The translations under genes and the position numbers were made by a program. A model generated the notes under the pieces. The model worked only from the letters and a program-made list of their open reading frames with translations, searched no databases and was not told the DNA's origin. From Saccharum officinarum (lineage: Eukaryota > Streptophyta > Magnoliopsida > Poales > Poaceae): 64,000 bases of DNA. How positions within the stretch are numbered: position 1 is the stretch's first letter; every line of letters starts with the position of its first letter. The stretch is from positions 27,085,063-27,149,062 of the forward strand of contig CM036179.1 in assembly GCA_020631735.1 (NCBI GenBank), read 5' to 3'. This document shows positions 1-12,147 of the stretch, in pieces.

Positions 1-2040
1 CATGAGTTAGTACGAAAGGTGGCGAAGCAAAAGCACTAGCTCTAACTAATTAAGCAAGCCACCTACACAAGTCTAGTATAAGGCTATTCACTAAACACAA
101 CAACAACTATAAGCTAGAAACAAGAAGTAATACGAGAGAAGAGCTTTGATTGATTATACCGCCATGTAGAGATGAGATGTACCAATCAATCAATCACACA
201 AGAGAAATCCTCGGGAAGAGAATGACACAAGAATTTATCCCGAGGTTCACTTGCTTCCCGGCAAGCTACTCCCCGTTGTGGCGATACACCCACTTGTCGG
301 TTCGCGAGCTAATCGACTATCAAGAGTCGAGCCCTCGGCGGGCGCCGCACAACCGCACACAAGATGGGGATCCTCCAAGCCACGAGCTCCACTAGAGTAT
401 CCAATTCACGAACTCCCGCGGGGAAGGATCAAGAACCCCTTACAACACTTGGTGAAGGCTCCAACAATCTCCAATTGCGAGCTCAATCACCTCCGCTGCT
501 CCAAGCCGTCTACCGTGTCGGGAAACACGGAAGAGTAACAAGAAATCCACAGCAACTCGAAGATCAAGTGCCTCTAGAATGCAACTCTCAAGCAATGCAC
601 TTGAATCTCACTCAATCTCACTCAAGATGTGCAACTATGCAAAGAGATGAGTGGAGGGGTTGTTCTCTAGCTCAAAGTATGTCTCTATATCTCAAAATGT
701 GCAAGAGTTACCCTCAAACCCCGGCCAACGTCTATTTATAACGAAGGGGTACGCAGCTAGCCGTTACAGACGACGCAGCGAAAAACGCGCTGACCGGACG
801 CTCCGGTCAGGGTGACCGGACGCGTCCGATCACTACACGACAAACGTGAACAGTGTGCGTCAGAACTAGCCGTTGCCATGACCGGACGCGCTGAACCGAT
901 TGACCGGACGCGACAGTGCCCGCGTCCGGTCGCGTTCCAGTATGCTCCCGTTGAGACCGGACGCGTCCGATCGCACGTGACCGGACGCGCCGCGCGTCCG
1001 ATCGTCACTCCGCTTCACTCTGCCCCTCTGGACGCCTGACCGGACGCTCCGGCTACGTGAGGGACCGGACGCGCCGGTCGCGCGCTCTGATTCGCTCAGG
1101 AGAACTGACCGGACGCGCTGTTGAACTGACCGGACGCCACAGTGCCAGCGTCCGGTTAGAGTCCAGTAAGCTCCAGCTACGACCGGACGCGTCCGATCGC
1201 ACGTGACCGGACGCACCGCGCGTCCGATCATCGAACTTAAAACCGCGCAGACGCTGAACACTGACCGGACGCGTCCGGTCATACCGTGACCGCGTCCGGT
1301 GCAGCGTCCGGTCACCACAGTGACCTCCGTTCGCCTCCGTTTCTTTTCTGACTTTCGGCGCAGTAGAAAATAGGTGTTTCACTTCTCCAAAAAGCGCTGA
1401 ATCCCGCCTCGCAAGCTCGGCGGGAGGGAGAGAGGAACCCAAACCCCTCTCTACCGCTTAAACTCCACCGCCTTCGCAAATGTGCTAACACCACCAAATG
1501 TACACCACCATGTGCATGTGTGTTAGCATTTCACAATCATTTTCCAAGGCGTTATGTTAGCTCTTTACTAGATCCTAATGCATATGCTCAAGACATTGAT
1601 CTAGTGGCACTTGATTTCCGAGCTAACCGTGATTGCCCCTCTTGATAGTCGGCTATGTATCCTAAACCCGGTCAATCACTTCTCTACTCATCTTAGACCG
1701 GCAAAAAGAAAACCCTATGGTTATACCTTTGCCTTGCGCTCTTAGATCCTTCTCTTTCACTTGATCATCATGTCCTTCATTTTATGTGCATCTCCATCAT
1801 GATCATCATTTCATGTCCATGCACCATCTCTTTGTGATCTTGTGGCCACCACTCCTTGCCACATACACCTTCATCACATGTGTTGCTTATGCCTAACTCA
1901 AAACACTTAACACATGGCATTAGCAACTTGGTGTCATTGATTACCAAAACCAAACTTGGGCTTTCAATACCGGGTGTGGTAGATCCACGTGGGTGCTTAT
2001 ACATTATTTTGCCTCATTGATCCTCTGTATTCCACCCCCA
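1..2040 (-). mobile_element. LTR-retrotransposon-derived repeat, partial
   Basis: No intact gene is visible. Read on the - strand the block resembles LTR/untranslated sequence of large grass gypsy-type elements: an AAGTTTGGTTTTGGTAATCA-type stretch near 1940-1960, then a GC-rich middle with clustered CCGGACGC words, then AT-rich leader-like DNA. All short reading frames overlap these repeats and look non-coding. No LTR boundary, primer-binding site or target duplication could be identified, and the left side runs off the window. The assignment to LTR retrotransposons rests on general resemblance. Confidence 0.45.
780..1320. repeat. Cluster of CCGGACGC words
   Basis: The motif ACCGGACGC and its complement GCGTCCGGT recur more than twenty times in about 540 bases, often back to back as the palindrome ACCGGACGCGTCCGGT or as GACCGGACGCGTCCGATC. 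Two longer blocks (about 890-1000 and 1110-1230) share the same order of words and look like an old tandem duplication. The block is very CpG-rich compared with its surroundings. Confidence 0.8.
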
Positions 2041-2588
2041 TCTGTAGGACTAGCAGGACTTATGTCATGATAGAGAGATCATATTTATTATGCTTCTCCT
2101 GAAAGATGTCCCTTATGCATAAATCAAGAGTTAATTATTGCTATAGAGTGTATATGCTTATGTATACTAAGACTTGTTGATTAGAAATAACCTAGGAATC
2201 TTTCCTCTTGATTATTACTTAATCTAGTTATGCTACATTTATGAGTATCTATATCTCTCTCTGAATTGTCATAGACTTATATTATAAATATCTTAAACTT
2301 ATCCATGTTTAGAGTAAGTGTTTAGAAATATCTTCCTTGGCATCATTCTTCCTAGTGGTAAAATATAAATAACCATACCTGAAATACTCTCAGTAAAATG
2401 TTACATGGTAATTCTGTGCGCTTACAGAATATTTAATTTCTAACTCACACTAACAAATACCAACATATGTCAATGAAGATAATTATTGTACTTCTATAGC
2501 AACAAACCCTTAGTTTCTCAGCAATATAGTAAAGGGTATCTATCGAACTTTCATGGTAATAGGTGACTTGTACGAGCCTAAGACTGTC
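2041..2588. other. AT-rich interval, no gene seen
   Basis: No reading frame of note, no recognisable repeat ends and no RNA gene were found here. Confidence 0.5.
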
Positions 2589-2892
2589 TGTCACACCCTA
2601 AAATTTCTATTATGGGCTGTGAATAGAAAGCCCTACATAAAAGAAAGTCTTATACAAGCAATTCCCACAGCTCCGTTTGAAAAAAAACAAAGCTCCATTC
2701 AACCACCCTTTCCACGCTAATGTGCAGGAATGGATGGTGGTTGTGGTCGAAGACTCGTGGTTGCCACTGCTCGTCAATGCCTGCCTCCGGGCACAGGTGT
2801 GCAGCACGCAGCACCGTAGATGCCTGCCACTCTGCGTAGGTGCGCAACACCTTAGAGGCGCAACACTAAGCTGTCAAGACAAAGTGTTGGGG
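2589..2892 (+). repeat. Second LTR-start-like fragment
   Basis: The block opens with TGTCACACCCTAAAATTTCT, which resembles the TGTCACACCCCAAAATTTCT that opens the larger LTR at 2893, including a following GGTTGTGAAT/GGCTGTGAAT word. It is probably the 5' edge of a related LTR truncated by, or left next to, the 2893 element. Inside it, GTAGATGCCTGCC/TTGACGAGCAG-type low-copy words occur but no gene is recognisable. Confidence 0.4.
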
Positions 2893-4833
2893 TGTCACAC
2901 CCCAAAATTTCTGATTTTAGGTTGTGAATACAAAATATTAAATAAAATAAATAGTTTAAATATTTATATAAAACTTGTCAAGGTCAATTTAGGTTTTTGC
3001 CAATTAGATACAGAAAAGTGTGGTTTTCCAAATTTTCTAAATTAATTTGACAGACTTTTGTTAATGTGGTGCTTGTCTGTTGTCTATCTTTTTGTGCTTT
3101 TATGTGTAGTAAGTTTTAAAAACACGTTTAGACTTCATCCAATCCTTCCCGGAAATTTTTTTTAGCCTTTTCTCATTTCTCCTAGAGCTTAATCTAATTT
3201 TTGGATGCTCTAAAATCCTTTTTCATGGGCTCCAAATATTTTATTTGGATTCATCATCTCTCAAACTATCTCTCCAAGTTTTCCTTCAATTTTTGGAATT
3301 CTAGAAATATTTTTCATGAATTTAAAACGATTCCAGCTTTTTTCTAGAATTGTTTTTGAACTAAAAATGAATTTCTGGAACTTCCGAAATTAGAAAAATA
3401 CCTCATTTTTTCAGCGACCCGAAACCCTACGACTATATATATGCTGGTCTTCTCCTTGACGCGCTGGTTCCAGATCTAAAATCCTTTTCGCGAGCCGCCA
3501 CTTCTAACTCCGTACATCGGCGAACTTCCGGTGAACCTTCGGCGAGCTTTTTCGGCCATGTCTTTCATCTCCGGCGATTTCTACTACCACCACGAGGTTT
3601 GTGTCGTTGTGATCTACACAGTCGTGTATTCCGTTTCATGAATCCGTGTCTATTTGACTGTTCCCCTAACCTGTCTCTCTCTTTTTCGGCGAGGTCCATG
3701 GACAGCAACTTCTTCTCCGTTTTTCCAGTCATGCCGGCCCTCCCCGCCTCGGGCTGCAGCAGCCTCAGCCCTGGGCCCTACTCCGCTGCAGCTCCGGATG
3801 AGTGCCCCGGCCTCGTGCACCCTGCGCTGGCAGGAGCCGCGCCTCTGGTCATGGCCGGCCAAGTTGCCACCGGTGCTCTGCTGTGCTGCTTGGCCACCAC
3901 TCCGAATGGACCCATGACTAAGGGCCAGACGCGTCGCTGCCGTGCCGCCTGCTGGCCCGGCCATCTCGAGCTCCCAGGCCAAGGCCCTTTCCTCCCACGT
4001 GGACTACAGCAGCAGCAGTCAGCCACGCCTCCACGTTCTGCACATGTGCCCAAGGTAGAAGATGAAGTAATTACAAATTTGCCACTAGTTAATATAATCT
4101 CTGCCGTTTAATTGTTTGTTTTCCAATTCGAGTAGTTCTTGTAGCGTTTGTTTGGTAACGTCACGCTTTACGCAGCAGCATTGGAGTTCATCATGTCACC
4201 CAATACTGAATTTATTTATTAATTTAAATGTAATTTATTTAATAGCTTTCTAATTAAAGTAACCTAGGGTTGCAACTTCGTTCTTGTTGCGATGCAACCG
4301 TGCTGACGTAAGCTACGTGTCCGCAGCAATGTTTACCATGTTCTATGCTTTTGAATTTCAGCATGAATGCTAATTTGATTAATGTTTATTTAATACCTTT
4401 TTGAATTAAAAGCAACTTAGGTGTATACATCGGTCTCTCATAAATCACTATCAATATGATTAATATCGACATTAATACCTTTTAATTTATAACATTCTTA
4501 GTTCAACTTCGAAACATGATGCTTTCGTTTAACTTTTGTCACATGTCCTTTTAATCTTTCTAGTTAAATGTTTAAACGGCTTAAATAATATGCGATATGT
4601 TTATAATTAAAGTATGATTAGTTTAACTTGTCTTTCTAAATTATATATATAATTTGACTAATCTGAATTGGTAGTTTCATATGATTTTTAGTTACTCAAA
4701 ATAAATTAAGGATCTAGGCTTTTCTTTTCTTTTATAATATAAAACTCCCGATAGTCGTTTTCTTTTTAACCGTAGCTTCATTTTTGGTGTTTCTTGTGTT
4801 CTCGTGACCATAGTGACAATCCCTCTCTTTTAG

Positions 4834-4838
4834 TATAT
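4834..4838. repeat. Target site duplication, left (TATAT)
   Basis: Five bases identical to 14016-14020 directly flank the chromovirus LTR ends, as expected for retroviral-type integrase. Confidence 0.85.
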
Positions 4839-7599
4839 TGTCACACCCGGTTTTCTAAAGAACAAAACCAGGCTAATCATATGTGTGCCCAGGAAGTCCA
4901 CACATATGCCAGAATGAAAAAAATATCAGAAACAATGTTATTATATAACGTATACACAGCTATATTAACACTTACATCAGAGTATCGCGGAACGGTGACT
5001 AAACTTCGGGCTCCATTCTTCTCAGGGACGGCTGACTGGGGGTAACATATGCCTAGCACTTCTACTAGTCTTCTGGAAACTCCACTACACCTTTGTCCTT
5101 TTTTCGAGTAGCATCTTTTTACACACTGGAGTGTTGGGGAAATAGCAAGAATGAGTCCATGTCGAACTCAACAAGTATAACACAGGGTTTATCAGGCTCA
5201 AAAAGGCTAGACACTGTTTGACTGCGTTTAGCTTTTAATCATCATATAATTAGCAATTGAGTAGCATCAAGGTAATCCAAATCCCATTAATGAATCAATG
5301 ATCAATTGTAATAAGGATAATGAATAGCATTAACATGAGCATAATAAAAATCAACAATAATTAAGCATGATATAACAATGGTGATCAACTATTCTGTAAG
5401 AATCCCCAAGGCCGCTCGTATCCGTGAGCATGGCTAGTATACCAGTTTTTAACTCTGCGCAGAGGTGTACACTTTCACTGTGAGTCATGATTTCCAAATG
5501 CATGGGTTTGCAAGGCCCAAAACATCAGAGACCATATAAAGCCATTCAAAAGTTCGTCTAACAAGTTAGGACCATTAGATTCACTCGACAGGCAGATGTA
5601 GAACCCCCTTCCCTGTGGCACAACAACCGCAGTCTATACACACTAGGCCAGGGGCTCGCACTGCACCCAACGTGGCAAGCCATTCTTACGCCATTTAAGA
5701 TAACCTCTAACAAGCTAGAAAAGGTCTCTTGAACAACTAAAGCCAGAGCCATATAGCCCTCACAGCTGTACTGTATGTCCCGGTTATCACTTACAGGTAA
5801 GTCCTTACGGAGAGTAACTAGAGTATCAAAATAACCCACATGCTCTAGCCCCCTTTCAACAGTAATAAAATCATCTTAATGGTTGATTGCATAATCCATT
5901 AGTCAAATTACAAGATCATTGTTCATAATTAAGCGCTAGCAGTAGCTACCCAAATACATAACCCATAGGTGACAAGGAAACAAGATATCAATAGCTAAGT
6001 TATAATCTCTATGGTTGTCAAGGAAGACACATGCATATCTATGATAATTTCAGTGAATAGGACAACAAGGATGGTCCCATGTTATACTTGCCTTAATCAA
6101 AGCTTTCCTGATGATACTGCTGGTCTGGCTCAAAATAATACTCCTGATCGTCAAGAAATTGCTCACCGTCTATACTCGATCATTAATCAACAACACACAT
6201 GCATCCAATCAAACATACACGAAGCAAACAAAGAGATACAATTAGAACAGTACACCAATAGTAACAAAACAGTAATAAAAGTTTATAAAACTCTTCTACA
6301 CATTTCTACAATCACACAGACGCAAAGATCACCAAATTCGGAGTTAAAACGTATAAGTTATGAATTTTCTAAGATTTTCTATAGATAAATAATTACTTTA
6401 ATATAAACTCGAAAATAAATTGTCACAAACCTACTGTACAATACTACCAACATGTAGAGCTCACAAATACGAACCTAACGCAATTTGAACGGGTCAAATC
6501 GGAGTTAAAACGTAGAAGATATGATCTAAATAAGATTATATGTGTATAAGTATTTCTATTGTATTTCAGGATTTATTTTACTAAAGAAAAACGGCCACAA
6601 ATCATATCCATGACATCATGTGATGTCATCAAGCTAGCAATCAGCCACTGTTTCTTTGAAATTGCACATGCGTGCGGAGGCAGTGTAGGTATGTATTTCC
6701 ATTGTATTTTGACATTTGTTTGCTTAAAGGAAAACGGCCACAAAACACATCATCAAGCTAACAATAGGAGCACGCAGTCACGCAGAGAGCATGTACGCTG
6801 CACGGATGGTTCTGTCATAGCCGGCGATGGAGCTTTCGTGGATGGCGTTCCGAGCCACAGGGAGACACGGGACGGGTTCGGAGATGACTAGATCGAGCTC
6901 ACGAACTCGACCAGGGTATCGGTGGAGGCAGGGGATGAACGGAGACGGTCGTGAGCTCGGTTTGGCGGCTCGGCTCACCTGTGAGATGTTGCGGCTGCTT
7001 CGTTGGGCGAAAGATAGCTAGCAATATGAACTTACGAGAGAGGGAAATACACCACCAGGTTCCTTACCTTGTGCGATGCTCGGAGAAGTCCTCGTGGCGT
7101 AGGAGAGACAGCTGCGGTGGAGATTTACGGCGGCGTTGCAGAGCTCGGTGGGGTAGATGATAGCAGCTCCTCGGTGCGGGGCTCAGCAGAAGATCGAAGG
7201 CGGTGACGATGGCTCTGCTCGGCGAGGTCGGATAAGCTTCAAGCGGGGTCACCACGGCATCGGACGGAGCTAGGGCTCGATGGCGCTGCGAATCGGGGCG
7301 AGGCGAGGGCAGCAGATGGCGTCCGCGGCGGCTTCGGCAGATGGCTCGACTCCTCGACGAGATTGGTCGTGTGTGGCAACGGCGGCGGCTAGGGCTTTCA
7401 CGTGTGGGCAGTAAGCCCTGGTGGCGTTGACAGAGAACACTCCAACTGCAGATCGACATGGCGGCATGAAGCTAGGATCAAGAGGCGGCGGCGGCAATGA
7501 AAGCTATGTTAGGGCAAAGCAGCACTTCGTCCTGCTGCAGGAAAGAAGAATAGAAAAACAAGGAGATGACAAGGGCCTTTGGCATGCCATATATGTATA

Positions 7600-7659
<60 letters not shown>

Positions 7660-8075
7660 TAGCTGACCCTTGATCCGGCTTGATCAAAATCGAGTTCAAC
7701 TTGGCTCCCTCCCTGACGTGGAGTTCGAGTGGGACAAGGAATTGGACAGCTGATACATGTGTTGAGAACGTGCATTGGCTGGCTGCCTTCGGGTGATGGG
7801 TTTAACTTTTGAACCCAATGCATACGACAAGCACTTTTGGAAAACCAACACTGAGACATGCAAACTTCCTTATTTAATGGTTTCTTCTTCCATGTATATA
7901 CATATATATATGTTCGGCAGCCATATACGGAGTATATACTTATACAAATCTAAATCACGTGCTTGCCAAGTATCAAGTATATACGTATATATAGCTTGCT
8001 CAGGTTTACCACATCTTGGCCAGCACAATTTCCATCTCTAATTATTCCTAAAGTTTAGAATTTTTGGGTGTTACA
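4839..8075 (-). repeat. 3' LTR of the chromovirus, full length (3237 bp)
   Basis: Bounded by TGTCACACCC on the left and GGGTGTTACA on the right (+ strand view). It carries a 1.37 kb segment (about 6289-7657) that is absent from the partner LTR, including a GC-rich part (6780-7500) and a TA microsatellite (7599-7658). As the complete copy it records the original LTR length. Confidence 0.9.
7599..7658. repeat. (TA)n microsatellite
   Basis: About 30 uninterrupted TA units inside the 3' LTR. The deletion breakpoint of the other LTR falls at its right edge. Confidence 0.95.
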
Positions 8076-8091
8076 AATTCTACCCCCCTTA
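8076..8091 (-). other. Polypurine tract of the chromovirus
   Basis: On the - strand it reads TAAGGGGGGTAGAATT and directly precedes the 3' LTR. This is the expected position and composition for the plus-strand DNA primer in reverse transcription. Confidence 0.85.
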
Positions 8092-8120
8092 AAAGAATCT
8101 CGTCCTCGAGATTGAACTGC

Positions 8121-10020
8121 TTACTCAAACAATTGCGGATATGATTTCCTTAATTCATCCTCTCTTTCCCAAGTTGCCTCTGCCTCTGAATATCGATTCC
8201 ACTGTACTTTGCACATCTTAATAATCCGACTTCGAGTAACTCTCTCAGCAGTCTCTAAAATCTTGATCGGAAACTCTTCATATGTAAGATCCTCCTTCAA
8301 ATAGACATAATCACCTACCTAAAAAAACTAGATCTCTTCTCCGATTATCAGCATAACTCTTCTGACGAGACTGTGCTACTCTCAAATTCTCACGAATCAC
8401 TCGCACTTGATCTTCTGCGTTTCTAAGAACATCTGTACCAAACACCTGAGATTCACCTGTCTGATCCAAAAACAATGGAGTTCTACACTTACGTCCATAC
8501 AAAGCTTCAAACGGTGCCATCTTAAGACTCTGTTGATAACTATTATTGTAAGAGAATTCTGCATAAGGCAAACTCTTATCCCAACTAGTTCCATATTGCA
8601 ATGCACAAGCTCTCAACATATCCTCTAATACCTGGTTGGTCCTTTCAGTCTGTCCATCTGTCTGTGGATGATATGCTGTACTAAAATTCAATTTTGTTCC
8701 CAATGATTCATGCACAGCTTTCCAAAAATGCGACGTAAACTGCGATCCTCGATCAGATACAATCTTCTTTGGAACTCCATGCAAACATACTATCCTCTCC
8801 ATATACAACTCTGCCAATTTTGGTCCATGGTAAGTAGTCTTAACTGGTATAAAATGAGCAACTTTAGTCAATCTATCCACTATCACCCAAATAGAATCAT
8901 AACCTCTCTGAGTACGCGGTAACCCTACTATAAAGTTCATACCAACTTCCTCCCACTTCTATTCAGGAATCTTCATTGGTTGCACAATCCAGCAGGTCTT
9001 TGATGCTCTGCTTTCACCCTCTGACAAGTGTCACACAATGCCACATACTCAGCCACATCTCGCTTTAATCCAACCCACCAATATTTCTGTTTAAGATCCA
9101 AATACATCTTAGTACTACCAGGATGAATGGAATAAGCTGACTCATGAGCTTCGCTAAGAATTGCCTGTCGAACAGCTTGATCCTCAGATACACACAGCCT
9201 CTTTCCAAACCACAAAATCCCATTATCATCCATTCGAAAACCCTGGTGACTTACCAATCACTATATCTTCTGCTATCTTCTTCAGTTTCTCATCCTTCAA
9301 CTGACCCTTGTAGATTTCTTGCTCTAAAGTAGGCTCTATCACTAATTCCATTGTATTAGTAACAATTCCCAAATTCAAATATTCAAATTCAGCACATAAC
9401 TCACTAGTCATAGACAACGTCCGTATCTCATTGGCATAACTTTTCCTACTAAGAGCATCAGCTACTTTATTAGCCTTACTAGGATGATAGTGTATCTCAA
9501 TATCATAATCCTTAATCAACTCTAACCATCTGCGTTGCCTCAAATTCAGGTCTGACTGAGTGAAAATATACTTCAAACTCTTATGATCAGTGTATATATC
9601 ACTCTTATGTCCAATCAAATAATGTCTCCCAATCTTTAAAGCATGAACCACAGCTGCTAACTCCAAATCATGTGTAGGATAATTCAACTCATGCTTTCTC
9701 AACTGCCTAGATGCATAAGCCAAAACTCTGCCTTCTTGCATAAGAACACATCCCAAACCTTGACAAGAAGCATCACAATAAATAGAAAACTTCTTACTCA
9801 AATCTGGTAAAACCAATACAGGCACTGTAGTCAACCTCTTCTTCAATTCCTTAAAACTAGCTTGACATTTATCTGACCACACAAACTTGGTATTCTTCTC
9901 TAATAGAGATGTCATAGGTTTAGCAAGTTTAGAAAACCCTTCAATGAACCGTCTGTAATATCCAACTAATCCCAAGAAACTACGAATCTCGCTAACATCA
10001 ATAGGTGGTTTCCAATTCAA
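8121..10020 (-). pseudogene. Broken chromovirus pol: RT end, RNase H, integrase, chromodomain-like tail
   Basis: Three overlapping frames give one family order. 10020-9226 begins in the RT thumb (SFLGLVGYYRRFI) and continues into RNase H (IYCDASCQGLGCVLMQ, DLELAAVVHALK, IYTDHKSLKY, ADALSRK). 9257-8973 is the integrase HHCC region (CDTCQRVK). 8940-8311 is the integrase core (VDRLTKVAHFIP, SDRGSQFTS, HPQTDGQTERTN), with the catalytic D, D and E region present. From about 8300 to the stop at 8121-8123 the frame reads KVQWNRYSEAEATWE, a chromodomain-like tail. Breaks: a frameshift near 9240, an in-frame stop at 8959-8961 between the HHCC and core segments, and another frameshift near 8311. The RT active-site region upstream of 10020 is deleted. 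No functional polyprotein can be made. Confidence 0.88.
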
Positions 10021-12132
10021 TAGATAAGCAAAATCTGATTTCTCTGTGCAAATTCCAATTTCAGTAACTCAGTAAAACTATCATATCTCGAGCTACAGAC
10101 ATCCAATTCAGATGATCTTTACATGGTTGGAAAGCTTACAAAATTATCTATAACTTTTATTCACAATACTTTTTCTGAATCTGTCAAATAATTGGCCAAA
10201 AACTGAACTTAACCGAAACTGTTTTAGAATTCCAGACTGTGCAGTAACCCCAACTTGAAATAGATATATCTCTTAGCTCTTAATAGATATTAAAATAATT
10301 CTTGCGGGGTTGGAAAGATATAGAAGTCTAATTATTCTCAGTATAATTTACTAAATTTCTCATGAACGGATTTTAAGTTATTTCTAAAACATCCCAGACT
10401 GATCCAAAAATCAGCAAAGGACAGAACTATGTTCACCTCATAACCAACTAATATATTTTGATCAAACTTAATATTCTTAACCATAGAACTTGTAGGCCTG
10501 TCTACAAAACTCCAGCACACATTACAAAGATCCAAATCACACATTATCACATTAACAATCCATCAATCACACAATTGTTCACACCACAAACTGACTCTCA
10601 AAACAATCCAACTTAAAATTGACTCGCAACTACTATCGTTCTTATTACATAGGGATTTTTCCTATTTTCTAGTTAAGCTTCTAATAAATCTTGGGAATGA
10701 CCTAACTCCGCCCTTAATTGGTCAATCTCCTTATAAGCTTGCTCCTTAAGTTCTTTTTCCTTCAGCAACTCTTATCCAATGATGATGCCACAAGCTCAAA
10801 ACCAACTTTGTAAATGTCTCCTTTAGACCCTTATGATTCTTATAGATGTTCTAACAGGTTACCAACCCTAAGAAAAGATACTTGCGCTCGATAGTGACTT
10901 TACAACTATGTAGCTAGCTGATGCTTCCAGGTGACGAAATAGAACATATAAACCTCCATCTTGTATCGTCTTTTAGTTCGACAAACCCTCTTAAGAAGAT
11001 ATCAACTAGAGTATACCAAAGGATAGCTTGCATTTGTTTCTGAGTGATAACTACTATCGTGTCCTTCTATCATGTCAAAGAGACTCATGAGCATATGCAA
11101 GAACAAGTAACCTGCACTTCCTCGCGAGCAGAAAAATAGCAGTGCAGAAATACAGTTATATCTCGAGTTCTACGAATCCGATGATATTGTAGCTTATACC
11201 GTTGGAAAGCTTATCAAATTTACTACAACTTCCTTATAGAATTCTTCTCCAGATTCTGCAGTTAAGGTAGTCGAAATCTGTGCACAACAGAAACTATTCC
11301 AGATTGCTGACAGCACAGATGCGTCGCCTTGTGATTTTCATAAATCCCAAACCATAATAGATATCAGGGTGGTTCTTACGGTCAGAGAAAGATATTAAAA
11401 TCTACTATTGTCCAGAATTTATCCATGATTTTTGGGCATCCAAAAATAGAGATATAAGCTAAGGAAGACAGACTGCTATAAAAAAAACAGGATAAGGTAG
11501 AAACGAGATTAAGAGAGACTAGAGGGATAGATAACACTAATCTTCAAGTCTTCATGCTTCTTTGCTTTGTGTTGATGAGATATAAGACATGGATCGAGGA
11601 TAGCCAAAAGATGACAAGAAAGATAAGGTTTGATCTTGAGTTCTTCATGCCTCCTCATGCCTCGTCGCTTGAGATATTCAAGACTTGCTGTTGTTGATAG
11701 CAGATGCTACCCCACTTAACAAAGATCGAACTACTTCTCAAGACTTATACCTTTCGGGCCTACCTTTGAAACACGAGAACAAGAACAACACACAAGCAAC
11801 ACATCAAGCAAAACAAGCACACATCACATCATCGGTACTATACGTGCTTCTTCAACAATGGTGGTCATCCTAAGAAAAATATGGATGATGAAAAGCCATC
11901 GAATCTTTGAACCAGGTAAGATCAGAAAACTTTTAGTAAAAACAACATAAAACAAAATCCAAGGGAGTAAGAAATAATAGCTCAAAGGAAGCTATCAAGG
12001 AAGGGATACAACAAGACAAGGAAGAGAAAATAGTCAAAATCAATGAGTCAAGGGATGACAAAATAGTTTTATAGTAAAATGAGTTTTAGAATACGTCCAG
12101 TGCTACTTGGCATACGTCCTACAGTCAACACC
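10021..12132 (-). other. Non-coding internal remnant of the chromovirus
   Basis: This stretch lies where gag, protease and the RT core should be, but no such domain is readable in any frame. It contains two diverged copies of a sequence built around ATATCTCGAG...GGTTGGAAAGCTT (about 10082-10135 and 11157-11213). That kind of sequence is also seen in non-autonomous grass elements. The junction near 10021 cuts the RT frame. Confidence 0.55.
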
Positions 12133-12144
12133 GCTCTGATACCA
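12133..12144 (-). other. Primer-binding site (initiator tRNA-Met)
   Basis: On the - strand it reads TGGTATCAGAGC, the complement of the plant initiator Met-tRNA 3' end, three bases inside the 5' LTR edge. Confidence 0.9.
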
Positions 12145-12147
12145 CTC

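Noticed and set aside
866..1442. Long Arg/Thr-rich open frames on the - strand
   Set aside because: They are products of the CCGGACGC repeat, which lacks stop codons in several frames.
3599..4111. 170-codon open frame in GC-rich DNA
   Set aside because: It lies inside the large LTR, overlaps open frames on the other strand and has no recognisable domain.
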